Origin: Chrysophaeum taylorii
Lineage: Eukaryota; Sar; Pelagophyceae; Pelagomonadales; Pelagomonadaceae
DNA length: 64,000 nt
NCBI GenBank assembly: GCA_029834535.1
Contig: JAQMWT010000333.1
Coordinates: 25,830 to 89,829, forward strand
Direction: 5' to 3'
Below the pieces are notes generated by a model. The model was given only the letters and a program-made list of their open reading frames with translations, made no database searches and was not told the origin of the DNA. Positions 29,921 through 40,560 of this stretch are shown here, in pieces (position 1 is the first letter of the stretch; every line of letters starts with the position of its first letter). The position numbers and the translations under genes were made by a program.

Positions 29921-31655
29921 GACGGCGTAAGAATCGGCGTCGCTGCGCGTCTGACCTTGGCGAATTCGCAAGAAGTCGCCAAAGTTCTCTTGGAAGGAGT
30001 CATAGTCGCCAGGTTCGAGGATATTTTCGTTGCGCACGTCGAGATCCGGCACGTGAAATTGCACTTGCATCAAGTTGAAGACAACGTGCGGTCGGATGCG
30101 CGTGTCGAAGATGTGAAGAGCTTTACGCTCGAGTTGGCCGTGTGTGCCTTCTGGACCAACAATGAATATGAGGACGTCGTTGAGCGCGACATCAATGTCC
30201 TTACGGTCAATGCGACGACCAAACTGTTCGTCGGCTTCGTCCAGGACGACGTGTTGCGGGAAAGTGATGGTTTGACCGCGCAGACGAGAACGACGCCCGG
30301 TTGCAATGACTTTGAGTACGCGCAAGTAGGCACGCGCTCGAGCTAGGAGCAGAACTTCGACGTCGGATGGGTGCGACATGTCGAGATCGCTTCCATCATC
30401 AAGGTTGATTCTGAGACGACCGAAATCTGCACCAGGTGCGATCGTGTTTTTGGGCGCAACTTGCCTTCGTGGAGAGTCGGAAGTTAAAGCTTGATGGCAC
30501 TTGGAGCAAACGTCGACGGTACTATTTTCATGGACCGCTTCTGGGATGAGGTGGAATCGGCCTTCGCCATTTGGGGCCTCATACGAGTCGCGGAAGGCGG
30601 CGGCATTGGCGTGCACGATCTCGTCCTGGCGATGTCCATTAACGATCTTCTCTCTCACGAGTTCGAAAGTGCGGCGTTTGCGGCTTTCGAGGAGGTCCTC
30701 GTCTTCTTTCGAGTATTCGAGCCAAGTTTCCTTGGCATCGCGAACAACGTCGATCGTCGCGTATGTTTCGAGGGGATCGCGAACGAAACAAGATCCGCAG
30801 ACGCGATGATTTTCGGCGAATTGCTCGCGCGCGGTCTTGAAGTCGCCGTAACACGCGAGTTTGACATCGTCGTCGACGTGACCAAAGTGGTGAAGGTCAC
30901 GCCCGCAATCTTGAACACACTCGTCGACCAATTGCTGGCAAATGTCAGCGCGTTCGCCACGTTCGACGGGACGATTGTCGTCGGCAGCCCGAATGTCGCG
31001 CGCCGCTTTCTGGTCGTTGGCCTTCTCGAGCTCGGCCTCGAGGTACGGGAGTCGCACGACTTCTCGAAGAGCGGCACTCGCATCGCAGTCGCAAAGATGC
31101 TCGAGGCCCGCGGGGTCATCTCGAAGTTCCTCGTGTCGCTCCGCCCGTTGCACGTCACGACGGTCTCGCGCTCGTTCGAGCTCTTTTTCCTTGTCTTCAG
31201 CGAGCGCCGCAGCGCCACGCAGTCGTCCTCGGTCGCGTTCCCTATCTTTGTCGTCAGCGAGCGCCGCAGCGCGACGCTGTCATCCTCGGTCGCGTTCCGT
31301 ATCTTTGTCGTCAGCGAGCGCCGCAGCGCGACGCAGTCGTCCTCGGTCGCGTTCCCTATCTTTGTCGTCAGCGAGCGCCGCAGCGCGACGCTGTCGTCCT
31401 CGGTCGCGTTCTTTTTCTTTGTGTTGCGGGAGCGCGGCAAGACGACGCTGTCGCGATCGTTGACGTTCTTTTTCCTTGTCTTGCGCCATCGCGGCGACAC
31501 TACGCTCGCGTTTTTGCTTCGCGTCGACGTCGCGGTGATTCTCCCCAGAAACACGCCGTTGCTCATCCGCGAGTTCCTGAGGTGTCGCCATCATTTCTTC
31601 GGCGGTTTCCATGGGTTATACTTCCTGAGGCGTCACGACGAGTTCTTCGCGGCGT
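29921..31655 (-). pseudogene. Helitron-A N-terminal part (DUF6570-like domain and charged repeats)
   Basis: Minus-strand coding sequence of Helitron-A upstream of the copia-1 insertion. The N-terminal 31612-31190 region encodes Arg/Lys/Glu-rich, probably coiled-coil repeats of 19 residues. Further on are Cys pairs CGSC and CSKCHQAL, and a block EVLLLARARAYLRVLKVIAT with LRGQTITFPQHVVLDEADEQ. This resembles the 'C-x-x-C ... LIA..r.y..i.k...kLrG..i.fP' domain (DUF6570) that precedes the Rep domain in many Helitron proteins. One TGA at 31280-31282 interrupts the repeats; otherwise the frame is open into the LTR. The product would be the N terminus of the transposase. Confidence 0.7.
31194..31425. 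repeat. 57-bp coding repeats in Helitron-A
   Basis: Four units with exact 57-bp spacing (AGCGCCGCAGCG at 31203, 31260, 31317 and 31374). The period is 19 codons, so the reading frame is kept on the minus strand, where units read like KDRERDRGRLRRAAALADD. Decayed further units follow to about 31500, and related units occur at 32019-32190. Confidence 0.85.
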
Positions 31656-31955
31656 TCCATCGATTCTTGCAATATTTGGACCGTTGAACGGTTCCAAGCT
31701 TCATTGAACATTTAATTTTCCAACCCTTGCTAAAACACATTGAACTCTTCAGCCTTTCCTCAAATATGAGTATTTTATTATTTTTATAGAAACGCATGGA
31801 CATACATAGACGAACGGAGGAATACTAGAGTGCCTGGGGGGGGGGGGGGGTCGGCATCATTTCTTCGGCGCTTTCCATCGGTTGTACTTTGTGAGGCGTC
31901 ACGACGAGTTCTTCGCGGCATTCCATAGTATCTTGCAGTTTTTGAATTTTTCAAC
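31590..31955. repeat. 96-bp direct repeat and G15 tract upstream of Helitron-A
   Basis: A block from CATTTCTTCGGCG to about TTTGGA/TTTTTGAA occurs at about 31590-31685 and 31857-31952, with some 85% identity. Between the copies is an AT-rich spacer and a run of 15 G (31836-31850). Minus-strand reading of each copy starts MERREEL-like sequence, so this is probably a duplicated N terminus of Helitron-A. Confidence 0.7.
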
Positions 31956-32018
31956 CTTTGCTCAAACGTGGGACGTTCCATTTCAGACTCCGACAATAGT
32001 AGACGGACGGTGGAACGT

Positions 32019-32193
32019 TCCATTTCAAGAGTGTTACGGCCGCGCGGCAGCTTTCAATAGTGTTGTGGCCGCGCGGTAGCACGACGCTGTCGCGCGCGCT
32101 CGCGGTCCTTTTCCTACCGTTGCGGCTGCCCGGTAGCACGACGCTCTCGCGCTCGGTCGCGCTGCTCTTCCTCGCGTTGCGGCCGCGCGGTAC
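32019..32193. repeat. Additional 57-bp units at the edge of the iteron transposon
   Basis: GTAGCACGACGCT occurs at 32076 and 32133, and the next unit would begin at 32190, exactly where GTAC meets the transposon end. The spacing is 57 bp, as in the Helitron-A coding repeats, so Helitron-A sequence extends right up to the transposon. Nearby, GGAACGTTCCATTTCA is duplicated (about 31971-31987 and 32012-32027). Confidence 0.7.
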
Positions 32194-32900
32194 AGTAGGC
32201 CGTTTGGCGAATAGTAATTCTGGGGCCGCAGTACCCTACGTGTACGTTGGCTTTGTATATAGTCGGTTTGCAGGAGTCGATACCCTTACGTGCGCGTTCG
32301 TTGGCGAAGCATATAGTTGTTTTGCGGGCGTCAGTACTTCAGGTGCGTGTCCGTTGGCGAAGTATATAGTCGGCTTGCGGGAGTCAGTACTTTAGGTGCG
32401 TGTCCGTTGGCTAAGTATATAGTCGTTTTGCGGGAGTCGATACCCTTACGTGCGTGTTCCTTGGCGAAGTATATAGTCGTTTTGCGGGAGTCGATACCCT
32501 TACGTGCGTGTCCGTTGGCGAAGTATATAGTCGGTTTGCGGGAGTCAGTACTTTAGGTGCGTGTCCGTTGGCTAAGTATATAGTCGTTTTGCGGGAGTCG
32601 ATACCCTTACGTGCGTGTTCCTTGACGAAGTATATAGTTGTTTTGTGGGAGTCAGTACTTTAGGTGCGTGTCCGTTGACGAAGTATATAGTTGTTTTGTA
32701 GGAGTCAGTACTTTAGGTGCGTGTTCGTCAGAGTCAGTACTTTAGGTGCGTGTCCGTTGGCTAAGTATATAGGCAATTTGCGTAAGTCGATACCCTTACG
32801 TGCGTGTTCGTTTGCGAAGTATATAGTTGTTTTGTGGGAGTTACGTATTAGTTTATCGGGGAGTGGTGCTGTAATAGTTACTTTTTCGAAAGTCGTGTAA
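32194..32900 (+). repeat. Left iteron array (11 units)
   Basis: Eleven copies of a 53-54-bp unit centred on AAGTATATAG. Two alternating versions exist: one continues into GAGTCGATACCCTTACGTGCG, the other into GAGTCAGTACTTTAGGTGCG. Open frames across it merely reflect the repeats. The array is inverted relative to 46738-47440. Confidence 0.9.
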
Positions 32901-32920
32901 TAGTTGATCGGGAGTCAAAT

Positions 32921-33016
32921 TGTGACAACTGGAATGGGGCGTTACTCTAGCGATAAGGGAATGACGTAGGGATACTAGATACGTGGTGCAGGGGTAAGTG
33001 TCATAGCTTCCTCACA
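32921..33016 (-). repeat. Copia-4 3' LTR
   Basis: 96 bp, TGTGACAACTGGAATGGGGC to AGCTTCCTCACA. Very short for a copia LTR. Differs from 38225-38320 at about one position. Confidence 0.85.
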
Positions 33017-33551
33017 CAGGTGCTGGAAAAGAAAGAAAAGGAAAAAGGGGTAAGTGAGGTCCTCACACAGGTGCTGGAAAAGAAAAAGGAAGAAGGAAAA
33101 AGGGGTAAGTGAGACGCTCACATAGGAGAAGCTTTGAGGAAGACGTCAATAGAGGCATTGTGGCAGAAAGAAACAGGAGAGATCAGGGCGAAGTCACGAG
33201 GTGAGGTAACGAGCACGAAGCCGGAGGAAGGAAGGAGCTACCATGTGACAACTGGAATGGGGCGTTACTCTAGCGATAAGGGAATGACGTGGGGATACTA
33301 GATACGTGGTGCAGGGGTAAGTGTCATAGCTTCCTCACACAGGTGCTGGAAAAGAAAGAAAAGGAAAAAAGGGGTAAGTGAGGTCCTCACACAGGTGCTG
33401 GAAAAGAAAAAGGAAGAAGGAAAAAGGGGTAAGTGAGACGCTCACATAGGAGAAGCTTTGAGGAAGGCATTGTGGCAGAAAGAAACAGGAGAGATCAGGG
33501 CGAAGTCACGAGGTGAGGTAACGAGCACGAAGCCGGAGGAAGGAAGGAGCT
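33017..33551 (-). repeat. Tandem duplication of copia-4 3' end with a third LTR
   Basis: The LTR plus the next roughly 227 bp (33017-33243) is repeated as 33244-33339 (third LTR) plus 33340-33551. The copies are nearly identical except for a 15-20-bp block (GACGTCAATAGA) present only in the first. Purine-rich GGAAAAGAAAGAAAAGG runs lie on the plus strand. Such LTR-tail-LTR tandems can arise by unequal recombination or template switching. Confidence 0.8.
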
Positions 33552-35035
33552 TCCGTACGGCGGGTGAAAATATCGCTAAGGTTGTCAAGACGAGTAATGT
33601 GTTGGAGATTAATGATGTGGTTGCGATGATATTCGGCGGTGCTGTAAAAGCGAAGGTCAATATGGCGGGTGCGCCGTGTGAGACATTGGAGACGGACTTG
33701 GGTGACGGTGGTGCTATTATCGACATACATTGGTACCGTGTGACGAGGGAGATCAAAGTCATCAAAAAGTTTGAGAAGCCAAGAGAGCTCAGCAGTAGCG
33801 GCGTAAAGAGCGAGCAATTCAGCTTCAAAAGAAGAGCGAGCAAGTAAGTGCTGCGAGCGGGAGCAGTAGGCGATCATAGAGCCAGCAAGGAGAAAACAAA
33901 AAAACAGTTGTGGAGTGGCGGTCATCAGGGTCGTCGGCCCAGCTGGAGTCGGAATAACCACAGAGACGAAGGGTAGAATCGCGACCAAGAACAAGGGCAA
34001 GATCGTGAGAACCATTAGGTAACGAAGAGTGTGGGATAAAGCGTGCCAGTGGGGTTTACCAGGATTGTGTGAAAAACGCGCACACTGATTGACGGACCAA
34101 GTGATATCAGGGCGAGGCATAACAGAAGGAAACAAGACACAACGGAGAATACGACGAAAAGGGATGCGTGCCATGAAGACGTGAGCAGGGGAGCCAGGTG
34201 CAGGAGAAGCAGCCGCAGAAAGAGGAAGAACCATTGGGAGCGGGAGTAAATTCTGGTTTACTGTTGATGAAGCGATGTTCGGTGAGGATTTCACGGATAA
34301 CATGGGATTGGTAGATAGCGAGCTTACGACGTGCGGGAGCACGCGTAAGGCGGAGACCAACGGAGGTGGGAAGGCTATGAAAAACGCAAAAAAGGAAGCT
34401 TGGTAATGGCCAATGCAAGAACGGGGGTGCGCCACAAGAAGATCATCAACGACGAGAACATGGCGCGGAACGACAGTAGACTTAAGCATGAGTGTGTACC
34501 TGTAAGTGTCACCAGATCCGCGGACGAAGCCACAATCATTGAGAAGGAAGCGTTCCAAATAAAGCCACCAATTGCGACAAGCTTGTTTGCAACCATACCA
34601 AGAGCGACGGAGTTTGTAAACGATTTTGGAACCATCGGTGGGTTGGCGAGGAGCATAGCCTTCGGGTGGCCAGACATAGATGTCTTCGTCAATGGGAGCT
34701 TGGATAAAAGCGGAGCTGACATCCAACTTGCGCAAATCCCAGTCATGAACAGCGACAAAGGTTAGAAAGAAACGGATCGTGACGATGTTAGCAACCGGCG
34801 AGCAGGTGACGTGATAATCAATGCCGGGAACCTGGGTGTAACCGCGGACAACGAGGCGAGCCTTGTACGATTTGAAGCGGCCAGAGTCATACTTCTTGCG
34901 GAGGATCCATTTGAGGGTACAAATGTTGCCAGAAAAGTCGAAGGAAGGCGAACAACATCCCAGCAACCAAGCTGACCAAGGGAGCGATACTCTTTGGCGA
35001 TGGCTTGCAACCAGCCAGGACGCTCAGGATTGGTC
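33506..35035 (-). pseudogene. pol: Copia-4 reverse transcriptase and RNase H
   Basis: The N-terminal RT piece WLQAIAKEYRSLGQLGCWDVV lies in a second frame (34762-35035). The main 486-residue frame (33506-34966) continues with LKWILRKKYDSGRFKSYKAR, VRGYTQVPGIDYHVTCSPVA, KLDVSSAFIQAPIDEDIY, YGCKQACRNWW, catalytic LVVDDLLV near residue 170, and RNase H segments AYCSRSQHLLARSSFEAELL and VDNSTTVTQ. These are canonical Ty1/copia motifs, clearly from a lineage different from copia-1/2/3. Out-of-phase stretches in the middle (about residues 180-290) mark frameshifts. Confidence 0.85.
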
Positions 35036-37340
35036 TGAGCTAAAGCTCAACGTAAATGGGTGGAGTAACGGTAGTTTCGTCAATGTATGAATACTGAGAG
35101 GTTTCTTCGGAAGCAGAGTAATAAACATGTGCATGGGGATCAACAAGGGTGTTAGCTAAACAAAGGGGAAGGAAGACATAATGAACTAACAAACGAAAGC
35201 TAACATAAGAGACATACAAAGAGTTACAGGAGGAAACAGAAGCGACAGAGGAAACAGAATCGACATTGTGACAGGATGAAACAGAATCGACATTGCGTTG
35301 TTGACAAACGCCAGTATGAAAGTTTGTTAGTTGTTGTAATGCTTTGGTCGACTTTGCGTGGTCGGCTCCGTTTGGCTCGACTTTGTTTTGCACTTTCCTC
35401 AGGAGGTTTTAGGCTCTTTGGTTTTGTCGGCTCTGGTTTGCTCGACTTTGTTTTGCACTTTCTGTTGTTTTCTCTCTTTGGTGCGTCGGAGTTCATGAGC
35501 TCGTAGAATGGTCGGTTCACGTGATGGGGTGATCAGTCCCAGTGAAACCGGCGCGTTCTCATCAAACACAGGGGGCAAGGGGGCAACATCGGAAGAACAG
35601 CGGAAGAACAGGTGACAATCGGGCAACAGCAGGAACAGGTGACAATGGGGCAACAGTAGACGAGAGCTGGGAAGCGTGATTCGAGTCAGAACAACGTTGA
35701 AGTTCCTTCGGTGGTTGACATTGCAGGAAATCTGATAATCGAAACTGTCAGCAAAATCGAGGTCTGAAGAACAATAGCGACAAAAGTGCCTGGAATGACG
35801 TGCGTTAGACGATTGTTGTCACTGAGGATCGCAGCGGGGCAAAGATAGCGGAAACACAGGCTGGTACATATGATGGCGGTGTACCAGACGTCTGATGAGA
35901 ACGTTGCCTTTGGGCAGATATGTTGTATGGTGACCAGGTTATGACGATGGTCGGAGTCGACAGAAGCAAAAACAGGCGTAAACAGGGTTGATGCGAACGT
36001 TGGGTGTTTGGTTGTTGTGGCGCGAGCAAGTTGCCATGGGCACGACCGCGTCACGGGTAGACCAGGCTGCTGTATGCCAGCCTGCTGTGGCAGATAAGAA
36101 AGTGGCCCGTTTTCGCATTCGCAAGAACGAAGTTGCCATATGGGCCAACGTTGGAGGAGCAAGCGGCGAGCTTCGTTCGTCATACTCGAATAGACTGCGG
36201 TAGAAGTTGGCGACAGTGGCAAAACAGTTGTGGCACGTAAGAACGTTGCAGATAGCTTGCAGATAGCGTCGCAGTGGCGCGTAAGAACATTGCAGATAGC
36301 GTCGCGGGTGCTGAGCACGGAATTCACGTCGATAGCAAAACCGAATTTTAAAGGTCAGAAAAGGGGCGAAAGAGCGATAGTGCGTGAAGGAGAACCACAA
36401 CATTGTGTTGATACCGTAGACGAAGAAGCCGAATAACACAGCAAAGAAGCGGCGGTCCAGGATCCCGAAGATGAGCGATCCAACCACATAGGAAGCACGA
36501 AAACTGCGCACGCGAAAAAGTGACAGGCACAGCTTAGTTGTGGCAGGTGAAATACGCGATGGAACGTGATTCGCTGGTTTTACCAAAACCGACAAGCACA
36601 ACGAGGAGTGGATCAACGAATAGGTGAAAATGCACAACGGGGAGTGGATCAACGAATAGCAGAAAATGTAGAACGGGGAGTGGATCAACGAATAGCTGAA
36701 AATGCACAACGAGGAGTGAAGCAACGACAAGGGGGAAATACAGAACGAGGAGAGGAGCAACGACGAGGTGAAAATACAGAACGAGGAGAGGAGCAACGAC
36801 GAGGTGAAAATACAGAACGAGGAGGGGAGCAACGACGAGGTGAAAATACAGAACGAGGGGTTGAGCAACGAATAGCGGAAAATACAGAACGAGGCGCCTG
36901 TGCAATGGGAGCTAAAAACAAAAACGAGGGGCTTCCGTGGGATGGGGTTGTTGATGTGCTTGCATCAGACATTCGGCGGTACACACGCTGACTTGGAATT
37001 ATCTTGATTGGCAGAAAGGTGCAAAGATGATAAGATAGAGTATCGGGAAGTGTATGTGAGACGGTGGGTGTGGCCGTTTAAGGCGGTGAAGGGGGGTGTA
37101 ATAGGTGGTGGTATTAAGAAAAGCGGCGGAGTGGAACTAGAATCAGTCAAGGTTGGAAGCGGCGGAGTGGAACTAGAATCAGTCAAGGTGGGAGTAGGCA
37201 TAGGAGCAGAAAAGGTAGTGTTAGTGGTGGTGGGTTTGGGTTGGTGTTGTTGGGTGTTTTTGGAGTCATTGGAAGTGCTGCGCTGTTGAGAAGAACGGCG
37301 ATGGTGGGTAGCGCGTTGTCGTGGAATAGCTAGGAACGTT
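35036..37340 (-). other. Copia-4 interior without recognisable protease or integrase
   Basis: Minus-strand frames of 60-310 residues occur here (for example 35686-36327 and 35939-36868), but none shows an integrase zinc site, a D-D-E core or a D-S-G-A box. Parts are low-complexity. The region holds the 36-bp minisatellite (36594-36890) and a duplicated roughly 36-bp block at 37118-37190. Integrase and protease may be deleted, replaced, or too decayed to see. Confidence 0.5.
36594..36890. repeat. 36-bp minisatellite
   Basis: About eight units of the form GAGCAACGACGAGGTGAAAA plus TACAGAACGAGGAGAG. The 36-bp period keeps all frames open; the plus strand would encode 12-residue repeats (ENTERGEEQRRG). 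A real protein is not supported. Confidence 0.85.
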
Positions 37341-38224
37341 GAAACGTGCGGCAGTCCCTCTTAAAGTGATCCTTGCAGCCGCCAAAATGACATTGGGTAG
37401 TGCGTCGGAATCGAGTAGAGCCAGGTTGTTGGGAAAGGGGAGCGTCTAGGGTAGGTCAGTTGGAAGAGTCTGAAGTCGTGGCTGACGACGCGGCGGATAG
37501 CGCGGCGGAAGTGGTTGTGCATGCCATCGAAATTGATTGTTGTTGAAGTTCTCAAGGGTACAACCACATTCATCGGTACGAAACGCGAGACGATAAAACA
37601 AAGCCAGTAAGGCTTGAAGCACGATGCACGTAGTCAAATGCGAGGACACACTCGAGGGTGCGTCGGATCAGGTACAATGCCGAGCAACTTGAACTCCGGT
37701 GATAGGTAAAATGCCGAGCAACTTGAACGCCGGTGATAGGTACAATGCCGAGCAACTTGTATACTCCGATGATGAACTTGTTGAGGAAGTTCGCTACGCG
37801 ATCCCCACGGCCCATGTAGACATCGGTAATGCGCTTGGAAAGTCGCGTGAAGTTCATGTCGCGGTTGTCATGTTGTTCGCGTGAAGTTCATGTCACGGTT
37901 TTCGTGGATATCAACGTTGTTGCTTGACGCGAAAGTCTTCTTCAGAGCAGCGAGATGCTGAGATGCTAGTCCAAGGATCGTTGGTCGAGATAATGTGATC
38001 GCCGGTAGAGATGATCATGTTCGCGAGACGACGTGGCCAGTGGTGGAAAAGATGTCGCGCACCACTGAAGGCATCAAGTTTGTGCGAAAGCTTGCTAGCT
38101 TGAATTTCGATCGAGGACATGATAGACGACAACGAACCGAACACGTAGCAATGAACTGAAGCCGAGGAGGAGTCGCCGCGAAGGCAAGCACAGGTTCGAT
38201 CGAAACGAACGAACACTGCTGCCA
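37341..38224 (-). pseudogene. gag: Copia-4 Gag remnants
   Basis: Fragmented minus frames. MSSIEIQASKLSHKLDAFSG with HHWPRRLANMIIS (37911-38225 frame) looks like a copia Gag N terminus, and MNFTRLSKRITDVYMGRGDR (37570-37857) like its continuation. QCHFGGCKDHFKRDC near 37350-37390 resembles a CCHC zinc knuckle with the second Cys displaced (C-x4-C-x2-H-x4-C). A 40-bp block containing AATGCCGAGCAACTTG is repeated three times at 37670-37765. In sense orientation TGGCAGCAG follows the 5' LTR and may be the primer-binding site. Confidence 0.5.
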
Positions 38225-38320
38225 TGTGACAACTTGAATGGGGCGTTACTCTAGCGATAAGGGAATGACGTAGGGATACTAGATACGTGGTGCAGGGGTA
38301 AGTGTCATAGCTTCCTCACA
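38225..38320 (-). repeat. Copia-4 5' LTR
   Basis: 96 bp, TGTGACAACTTGAATGGGGC to CTTCCTCACA, followed by the CAAAT target duplication that is also the first five bases of the resumed transposon end. Confidence 0.85.
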
Positions 38321-38463
38321 CAAATAGTTTTGAGAATCGGAGAGAACAAATCGGATACTGTCCGTTAAGCTGACGCAGCCGTCCGTTAACGGATCAACTA
38401 GGTTTAAGCGTCGGTGTACAGGCCACTCGACACTACGTCCGTTTTCTTTACGTCAACTTGCAT
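38321..38463. repeat. Left transposon inverted repeat, unique inner part
   Basis: CAAATAGTTTTGAGAATCGG through ACGTCAACTTGCA. It matches the complement of 45145-45680 once the LINE there is removed, with about 90% identity. It contains the internal palindrome-like CCGTTAACGG. Confidence 0.9.
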
Positions 38464-39335
38464 CGAACGGCCCGAAAACCACGATGACGTGTGAGGAAGA
38501 CTGCAGAGCGCACGGGGGCCAGCTGGCAGGGCGGTGATGAGGCCCGGCAACATGGCGCTGATGGTGATGCTGAGATTGTTACGTCTTGGCGCGTGCGGCG
38601 CGACACAGTCCATGTTCTTGTTTTTCGGCACCAGTTGGTTTTAGCACTTGGTCACGGTGGAAAACGTTGGGAAGATGTTCTGCAAGCGTAAGGCAGACGT
38701 CGAGACGGGCGCCGGAAGCGTGAGGTAGATGTCGAGACGGGCGACCCGGAGCCATACGCTCTGGAGGCGAATTTGGTGGCTTCGCCGGTTGCGAGGCAGC
38801 GGGTGAGACGAAGTCTACGGCCAGAAGGCTTAAAACCTTTCTCGAAAGAAGCCCGCGTGGCCCTACGAAACAGCACACCCCACGGCGCCCCCTCATCACT
38901 GAGCTCCAACCGAGCGCGTCCACGACCAAGATGAAAATGCCAATTGCGCCGACTGGGACTCCAACATCCCCAACGCCAACATCCCCGACTCCACCTCCGA
39001 TAACTCCGACTTCGCGATCTGACCCGAATGCGGAGGGCCCTGTTGCTCTTCGGCACATTGCCGCGAACGTGCTGCCTTCGGCCGACCACCCCGCGACACC
39101 CCGCGCTGTTTCCCGTTGCGGTAAACTTTTGTGCCGTAAAGTAAGTTAGCTCGAGGTTATTCACGCCGGTGACTGTGCATGCTTCCGAATGTTCGAACCG
39201 CGATGATCATCACCCGTTCAAGATTCTTTACCCTGCCGCGAGGGCAAGGGCGGCGGCTGCTAATGAAACATATGGGTCTCCGTTGGTGGGCTTGGGGCTG
39301 TAGCTTTTATTTGATTCGAAGCTCAATTCATAAAG
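38464..39335. other. Transposon interior, left part, no gene recognised
   Basis: GC-rich sequence with several overlapping 60-170-residue frames on both strands, none convincing. A short repetitive stretch (ACATCCCCGACTCC-like) lies at about 38955-39005. CAGACGTCGAGACGGGCG-like sequence is duplicated at about 38693-38745. Confidence 0.4.
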
Positions 39336-39744
39336 TCAGGAGACCGGATGGGGCAGTGAGCCCTCGCGTGTTGTTTTCACCTGGATGGCTTGCTCCGTTG
39401 GTCCGCTAGCCGCGGGGAGCACGGTGGTTTGAGCGTCGTGTCGCGCCGAACAATGGGACGTAAGGCTCCGTGGTGGCAGCAGGCGGTCTGATGCGCCTGG
39501 ACTTTCCGGTTGGCTGGCCGCCATGCGAAGCACATCTATAAAGGGACACGGTGGTGGACAGGAGGTACGGATTGGGGCGGGTTTGGGGAATGATGATATC
39601 CATCGCGATGGTGGTCCCTCGAAGTCAATGGTTTTGCGGTGGGTGGGTCCACAACAAACTCGGGTATATTCCAGCTGCACGGCACCGCATTCGAGTCAGA
39701 CGAAAAAGCCCTCGTCATCGCGGGCGACGTTGGGGATGCAGGTG

Positions 39745-40482
39745 TCACAGTCGACGCAGCTGGGTCTTCATAGGGGTCTTGGGCTCGTCGGCATTGCTGT
39801 TCGACGGGAGCCTTGGAGCGAGCGTCGGCAGCGCGGGGGTGGGTGGACATTGCGTGTTGGTGATAACTCGGAGGGCGCTGTCGCATTCTGCGAGAAGGGG
39901 CTTTTGGCCATCGACCTCCCTGTTGTTCTTAGCCTTGGGACATGCGCCGGTGCGGGAGACGATGATGCCCTTGAGGTACGTGACGGGAAGCTCGGAAGGT
40001 GTGCCTGCTGCAGCAAGATTGGTTTCCAACTCCTCGACCGTCCGGCGCCAGTTACTCAGAACGCGACTTTGCACGCCTCCTCCTGGGTGGGCTTGTCGTT
40101 TTTCTACCGCCCCTCGGCCTCGAATTGATTGACGTACTCGTGGGTGCCCACGACGGATTGCACGTTCCGGTATCGCGACGGGCACCTTGTTGGCACGTTC
40201 AACAACTCCAGCGACCGCCTCTTTGGCTCCTTCTTTTCCGTTGGCGCCGCCGCAGACGCCGCCGCAGACGTCGCCGCCTTCTGCTGCAACTCCGCGCGCC
40301 GCGCCGTCACCAACAACTTTTTCGTCGTTTCCGCCGCCTGTTCCGCCGAAACCAAAGAAGCCTCTGACAGTCGAAGGTGCTACGAGTCGCCTGCTTCCTC
40401 CTCCGCCTTCCGCTTGCGAATCATTGCGTCCACCTCTTCTGCATTTTCGCGCATCGTGAGATGCCCGTTTTCTTGTGGCATT
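39745..40482 (-). pseudogene. Unidentified coiled-coil protein gene in the transposon
   Basis: On the minus strand a frame starts MRENAEEVDAMIRKRKAEEE near 40455, meets a TAG, and continues SAEQAAETTKKLLVTARRAE and PKRRSLELLNVPTRCPSRYR to about 40104. A second frame carries LSNWRRTVEELETNLAAAGT and onward to 39745. Charged helical composition suggests a coiled coil. The pieces are in different frames, so introns or frameshifts are needed to join them. It diverges from the plus-strand gene at about 40560 with some 80-100 bp between. Function unknown. Confidence 0.35.
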
Positions 40483-40560
40483 GGCACACTCTAGTGGTAA
40501 TGATATTGATGAAATCGCCAAACTTCAACAAGCCACAGGAGGTGCCACGTAGGCCCGACG

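Larger units (their letters stand above)
32921..38320 (-). mobile_element. Copia-4: Ty1/copia element with 96-bp LTRs inside the transposon end
   Basis: The LTRs (32921-33016 and 38225-38320) begin TGTGACAACT and end TTCCTCACA, with CAAAT duplicated at 32916-32920 and 38321-38325. Removing it restores the left transposon end, which then matches the right end. Coding is on the minus strand: a Gag-like start near 38130, a zinc-knuckle-like box near 37350-37390 and RT-RNase H at 33506-35035. I find no integrase or protease between 35036 and 37340. An extra LTR copy with adjacent internal sequence is duplicated at the 3' end (33017-33551). The element is degenerate. Confidence 0.85.

Noticed and set aside
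30491-31687. Open plus-strand frame of 398 residues opposite Helitron-A
   Set aside because: It is the complement of the Helitron-A coding sequence and stays open because of the 57-bp repeats. Its hydrophobic repeats mirror the charged repeats of the true strand.
31836-31850. G15 homopolymer as a quadruplex or regulatory signal
   Set aside because: A single homopolymer run; length in assemblies is unreliable and nothing nearby supports a function.
32317-32900. Repeated peptides (YIVVLRESIPLRAC type) and a CRISPR-like look of the iteron arrays
   Set aside because: Frames only reflect 53-54-bp iterons. There is no constant repeat with unique spacers, and the arrays are inverted ends of a transposon in a eukaryotic context.
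36566-36991. Plus-strand protein of 12-residue repeats (ENTERGEEQRRG)
   Set aside because: It is produced by a 36-bp minisatellite that keeps every frame open; no conserved start, neighbour or domain supports it.
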